A stretch of DNA of 64,000 nt from NCBI GenBank assembly GCA_949284985.1, contig CASDWY010000021.1, forward strand, positions 1 through 64,000, written 5' to 3'. Positions 60,707-64,000 of the stretch are shown piece by piece; position 1 is the stretch's first letter; every line of letters starts with the position of its first letter. The notes under the pieces were generated by a model. It saw nothing but the letters and a program-made list of their open reading frames with translations. It was not told where the DNA came from and did not search any database. The position numbers and the translations under genes were made by a program. The stretch is from an uncultured bacterium (lineage in GTDB: Bacteria; Cyanobacteriota; Vampirovibrionia; Gastranaerophilales; Gastranaerophilaceae).

Positions 60707-62062
60707 ATGCAAAATTATGATTATACGCAAGAATTAGATGAAGAATTGACCATAGATTTGAAGAAAATCTTTTTTGCTCTTTGGAGTAGAAAGACCCTTA
60801 TTGTAAAGGTTTTTCTTGGGGTTCTAGTTTTCTTTGTGCTTCTTACTTTTGTTTCACCTAAAAAATATAAAGTAGAAGCTGATTTATATATAAACAAAGC
60901 TCAAAACTCTAATATGATGGATATTAACCCTTTTGTACTTGAAGAGTTAGGTGCCGGTGGTGGTGGAGTAGCTGCTCTTATGTCTGGTGGTGGCGGGCTT
61001 ACTAACGAATTAGAACTTATTCAATCGCCTTTAGTTATTGATAGAGTAATAAGAGAGAATAACCTTGTTTATAGAAAGAAATATGGTTTTCTCCCGAACA
61101 AAAAAGAAGGCGAATATATCTCAACTGCGGCTTTTTTAGGAAATGGAAAGAATCTTTCTTTTGAAAACAAAAAAGGGACTAATGTTTTAACTATTGAATA
61201 TAAATCAGGTAATCCCGAATTAGCTTATAATATTGTAAATTCAATAATTACGAATTACATAGCTTTGCATAAAGAATTGCATAGTGAAAAATCAAAATCT
61301 GATAAGAAAATTATTGAAAAACAATACAACTTAGCAAGAAAATCCTTTGAGTCTACGGTCAAAAAAACAGACGGGTTACCGGAGCAAGCTTTGGTTTCAT
61401 CAGGTCAACTTTCGGCTTTGTCTGCTTTTTCGCATTCTGCTCAAAAGGCTTTATCTAATTTAAAAGGGCAAGTCATAAGAGGAGAAAAAGCTAAGTTGGA
61501 TTTGACTGAAGAAGCCAGCAAGGTAGCTTCTTTATCATCAAAACTTGAGTGGGCAAAAATGGTTGAGGAAATGTCTGATTCATCTAAAGTTCTTGTTTTG
61601 AAAGAACCCCAAAAATTAAGAGACTTTGAGTATGCATCGCCAAAGTTGTTAATCAATATTTTATTAGGGATTGTTTTTGGTGTTATTGCCTCATTATTTG
61701 CGGTAATTTTTGTTGAGAATACAGATAAAAAACTAACCTATTCAATGCTTGGTGATAATATAATTTATGATGGCGATAATGATTTTACTGATATAAAGGT
61801 TCAATTATTAGCTAACAAAGACAATAAAATTGCTTGTGTTTTCTTTGAGGACTTGAATTCATTGTCTGTACAATTAAAAGATTTTTCTAACGTAAGTTTT
61901 ATTAATGCGGATATTTCATCTGAGTTCGTTGACAAGTTGAGTCAAACAAAAGATGTTATTTTGTTTGCTACAATAAACAAAACAGATTCAAAGTTGTATA
62001 AACAAATTAAGCAAATGCTTAGTGAAATGAATAAAACAGTAATTTTAGAAGTTTTGGTGTAA
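60707..62062 (+). CDS. Wzz-like chain-length determinant with a Walker-less C-terminal domain
   Basis: 451-aa polysaccharide co-polymerase: cytosolic N-terminus, first membrane helix (about 28-52), a periplasmic Wzz domain with LTNELELIQSPLVIDRVI (about 95-112) and helical region, a second helix (about 310-336) and a cytosolic tail of about 110 residues. In tyrosine-kinase co-polymerases that tail holds Walker A and a Tyr cluster; here it looks like a small Rossmann-like fold but has neither. The periplasmic part contains GAGGGGVAALMSGGGG. AAGGAG fixes the start. It controls chain length without a visible built-in kinase. Confidence 0.85.
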   Translation: MQNYDYTQELDEELTIDLKKIFFALWSRKTLIVKVFLGVLVFFVLLTFVSPKKYKVEADLYINKAQNSNMMDINPFVLEELGAGGGGVAALMSGGGGLTNELELIQSPLVIDRVIRENNLVYRKKYGFLPNKKEGEYISTAAFLGNGKNLSFENKKGTNVLTIEYKSGNPELAYNIVNSIITNYIALHKELHSEKSKSDKKIIEKQYNLARKSFESTVKKTDGLPEQALVSSGQLSALSAFSHSAQKALSNLKGQVIRGEKAKLDLTEEASKVASLSSKLEWAKMVEEMSDSSKVLVLKEPQKLRDFEYASPKLLINILLGIVFGVIASLFAVIFVENTDKKLTYSMLGDNIIYDGDNDFTDIKVQLLANKDNKIACVFFEDLNSLSVQLKDFSNVSFINADISSEFVDKLSQTKDVILFATINKTDSKLYKQIKQMLSEMNKTVILEVLV

Positions 62063-62072
62063 AGGAGATATT

Positions 62073-63593
62073 ATGGGGGCTAAAGTAGAAAAACAAACTA
62101 CCGTTTGGCAATCGAATTCGATGGGTAGTTTTGATGGAATAAAATTGAAATTTAACAATTTTATTATTGAGCAAACAATTAACTATCTTGGTAAAAATTA
62201 CAGCAAGGAAAAATTAATCAATCTTGCTAAAATTTTTGAAAAGATTTCCGGTTCAAAAGGAGGAATTAACCACGCAAAAAGAATGCAATGGCTATTTGAA
62301 ACAGAGCATCCGCATCTTTTTTGGTGGAAAAAGATTTTAACAGAATTACATCCAAATTGCAGAAATAAATGGATTAAAAATTTCTTTGTTAACGGGTACT
62401 ACGGTGATAACTTGAGAAAACGTTCAGAGTTTAATGCTAAAAACGGTTTTTTCCCGCCTACTGTTTTGTTGGCAAGCATCACGAAAAATTGTAATTTTAA
62501 CTGTAAAGGCTGCTGGGCTCATGAGTATGATGTAAGAAAAGATTTAACAAAAGAAAAATGGCAGCAAATTTTTAGAGAAGCTCGCGATGAGATGGGCATT
62601 CACATATTCCCCATAGTTGGAGGGGAGCCATTCTGTCGTAAGGAGTTTTTGGAACTTGCTGAAGAGTTTAGTGATTGTACATTTATTACTTTTACTAACG
62701 GTTCTTTAATTACAGAAGATGTAGTTAAAAAACTGCAAAAATTAGGTAATGTGCAGCCAATGTTTTCTCTTTGGGGCTTGAAAGAAACTAATGATAAGTT
62801 CCGAGGAGAGGGTTGTTTTGATATGGTTATGGAAAAAATGGATATGCTCAAAAAGGCTGGTATCTTTTTTGGCGCATCTATTACAGCAACAAGGGACAAC
62901 TGTGATTCTGTAACATCTGATGATTTTATGAAAATGCTTTCGGATAAAGGTTGTTTATGGAGCTGGTTTTTCCATTATGTGCCTGTAGGTGAAAGTCCTG
63001 ATGTTGATTTGGTTCCTGATGCAAAACAAAGACAGCAAATCTTAAAAGCTGTATATAACGCAAGAAATACTTTGCCAATGATGACTGTTGATTTTTGGGG
63101 AGACGGTCCGGAGATGATGGGATGTATTGCAGGCGGAAGACAGTATATTCATGTAAATCCAAAGGGCGATGTTGAGCCTTGTACTTTTGTTCACTTAGCA
63201 ACTCACAATGTTAATGATTGTACCTTAACAGAAGCTTTAGCCTCACCGTTTATGCGTGCTATTAGAGATAATATTCCATATGAGGATGGTAATATGCTTC
63301 GTCCTTGTATGATTGTAGATAGACCTGAAATGTTGAGAAAATATTATGAAGAGTTTAAGCCTTATGAAACTCATGCTAATGCAGCTGATTATTTAACTAA
63401 TCCCGAAATTACCTCAAAGATAGATAAATATTCAAAAGACGTAAAAGAAATCTTGGATGAGGATTGGAGAAATAATCTCTGGATGACTATTTTCCCTCTG
63501 GAAGGTGAATACTACATAGATAGAGATACTTTCTGTTCAAAAGAAAAACCTATAAATAAATGTAGTGGTCATTGTGCAGGTTGCGGACGGTAG
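62073..63593 (+). CDS. Radical SAM protein with Cys-rich C-terminus
   Basis: 506 aa. A helical N-terminal region of about 135 residues is followed by the SAM cluster CNFNCKGCWAHEYD (near 142-155), VGGEPFCR, and LWGLKETNDKFRG. Later cysteines (GCIAGGRQYIHVNPKGDVEPC, then RPCMI) resemble SPASM-type auxiliary cluster ligands, and the end CSKEKPINKCSGHCAGCG is another Cys-rich patch. AAGGAG 6 nt upstream. It follows the Wzz-like gene by 10 nt and precedes a PAP2 gene by 1 nt, so it belongs to the locus, perhaps modifying a lipid carrier or glycan. It is distinct from the gene at 46067. Confidence 0.85.
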   Translation: MGAKVEKQTTVWQSNSMGSFDGIKLKFNNFIIEQTINYLGKNYSKEKLINLAKIFEKISGSKGGINHAKRMQWLFETEHPHLFWWKKILTELHPNCRNKWIKNFFVNGYYGDNLRKRSEFNAKNGFFPPTVLLASITKNCNFNCKGCWAHEYDVRKDLTKEKWQQIFREARDEMGIHIFPIVGGEPFCRKEFLELAEEFSDCTFITFTNGSLITEDVVKKLQKLGNVQPMFSLWGLKETNDKFRGEGCFDMVMEKMDMLKKAGIFFGASITATRDNCDSVTSDDFMKMLSDKGCLWSWFFHYVPVGESPDVDLVPDAKQRQQILKAVYNARNTLPMMTVDFWGDGPEMMGCIAGGRQYIHVNPKGDVEPCTFVHLATHNVNDCTLTEALASPFMRAIRDNIPYEDGNMLRPCMIVDRPEMLRKYYEEFKPYETHANAADYLTNPEITSKIDKYSKDVKEILDEDWRNNLWMTIFPLEGEYYIDRDTFCSKEKPINKCSGHCAGCGR

Positions 63594-63594
63594 C

Positions 63595-64000
63595 ATGAAA
63601 AAAATTGTAGCTGCTTTTACGTTTTTTGTAATTTATACTTTTGTTGTAAATACTTGTCCCGAAGTTACTGCTTGTGATAAGTCATTTTTGCTCTTTTTTC
63701 AAGGTATATTAGCAGGATTACCAATAGCTATTCCATTATTGATGGATGAAATTTTGTACGCTACTATGATTATTGTGCCTTATTTAATCGGTGGTTTCTA
63801 TCTGTTAAAAATAAGAAAAATTAAAGATTTATTTTTATTGTTTTTTATTCCATTAATTTGTTTTTCTTTAAATTCTGTATTTAAGGAGATTATCCAAAGG
63901 CCAAGACCACCGTTTGACTTACAACAAGTTATTAAATTAACCAGCTTTAGCTATACGTCTACTCATAGTTTGGTTATGTTTTGCTTGTGGGGTATATGTG
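63595..64000 (+). CDS. PAP2-family phosphatase, cut by the window edge
   Basis: The first 135 codons of a membrane phosphatase: MKKIVAAFTFF at the start, about four hydrophobic helices, then the PAP2 signature KEIIQRPRPP (KxxxxxxRP) and the second motif YTSTHS, where His acts in catalysis. The third motif lies beyond the window. Candidates for its role are undecaprenyl-pyrophosphate or lipid phosphatase activity, which would recycle the carrier freed by polysaccharide synthesis. It starts 1 nt after the radical SAM stop. Confidence 0.82.
   Translation, partial: MKKIVAAFTFFVIYTFVVNTCPEVTACDKSFLLFFQGILAGLPIAIPLLMDEILYATMIIVPYLIGGFYLLKIRKIKDLFLLFFIPLICFSLNSVFKEIIQRPRPPFDLQQVIKLTSFSYTSTHSLVMFCLWGIC

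Overview
The window looks like a chromosome segment from a low-GC, Gram-negative, anaerobic, non-photosynthetic relative of the cyanobacteria (Vampirovibrionia/Melainabacteria, most likely Gastranaerophilales). The lineage call rests on a clear LdpA-type protein (a cyanobacterial family), a cyanobacterial-style RNase E/G with a charged tail, lipid A genes (lpxI, lpxB), a fused Memo-AMMECR1 protein beside its radical SAM partner, and the strong AT bias. It is an inference; no 16S rRNA is present. I see no phage, insertion sequence or CRISPR array.

1-16.5 kb: housekeeping genes, mostly on the minus strand. They are RNase E/G with a small membrane protein, a HEAT-repeat protein, rpiB, a DUF374 acyltransferase, a GAF-GGDEF cyclase, an M14 peptidase, pyrF-ald, a ldpA-tilS-hpt run, an orphan Flp pilin, an aminotransferase with a CgeB-like glycosyltransferase, and rpsP. 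16.5-30.5 kb: a TPR protein, a large acidic repeat protein, nadA, a hybrid kinase/response regulator/secreted protein operon, a tandem pair of membrane paralogues, a cell-wall amidase, and a predicted envelope pair. 30.6-42.6 kb: ilvA-ridA, a soluble FtsH-like AAA protease, the AmmeMemoRadiSam pair, UDP-sugar enzymes (UDP-xylose synthase, UDP-glucose dehydrogenase, galE), lpxI-lpxB and a tRNA with anticodon CAU.

42.7-47.1 kb holds the least explained operon: two DUF2229-type relatives of 2-hydroxyacyl-CoA dehydratase activators, a PHP-domain protein and a radical SAM protein, tightly packed. It runs into an exopolysaccharide/capsule locus from 47.1 kb to the window end: Wza/SLBB exporter, epimerase, initiating phosphoglycosyltransferase, PlsC-like acyltransferase, glycosyltransferases, a Wzy candidate, pyruvyl transferase, an F420-dehydrogenase-beta-like Fe-S protein, a Wzx-like flippase, a Wzz-like protein with a kinase-like but Walker-less tail, a second radical SAM protein and a truncated PAP2 phosphatase. 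The uxs-ugd and galE genes at 37-40 kb would supply UDP-sugars to it.

Three non-coding themes stand out. First, at least six genes have a -10 hexamer 6-7 nt before the ATG and no Shine-Dalgarno sequence, which implies leaderless mRNAs. Second, several intergenic regions look like small RNA genes ending in strong intrinsic terminators. Two of them carry long G-free tracts sharing CACACTAAC, and one has a CCTCCTCCCC tract between two hairpins, recalling cyanobacterial Yfr1. Third, convergent genes repeatedly meet stop to stop with 0-1 nt between them or overlap.
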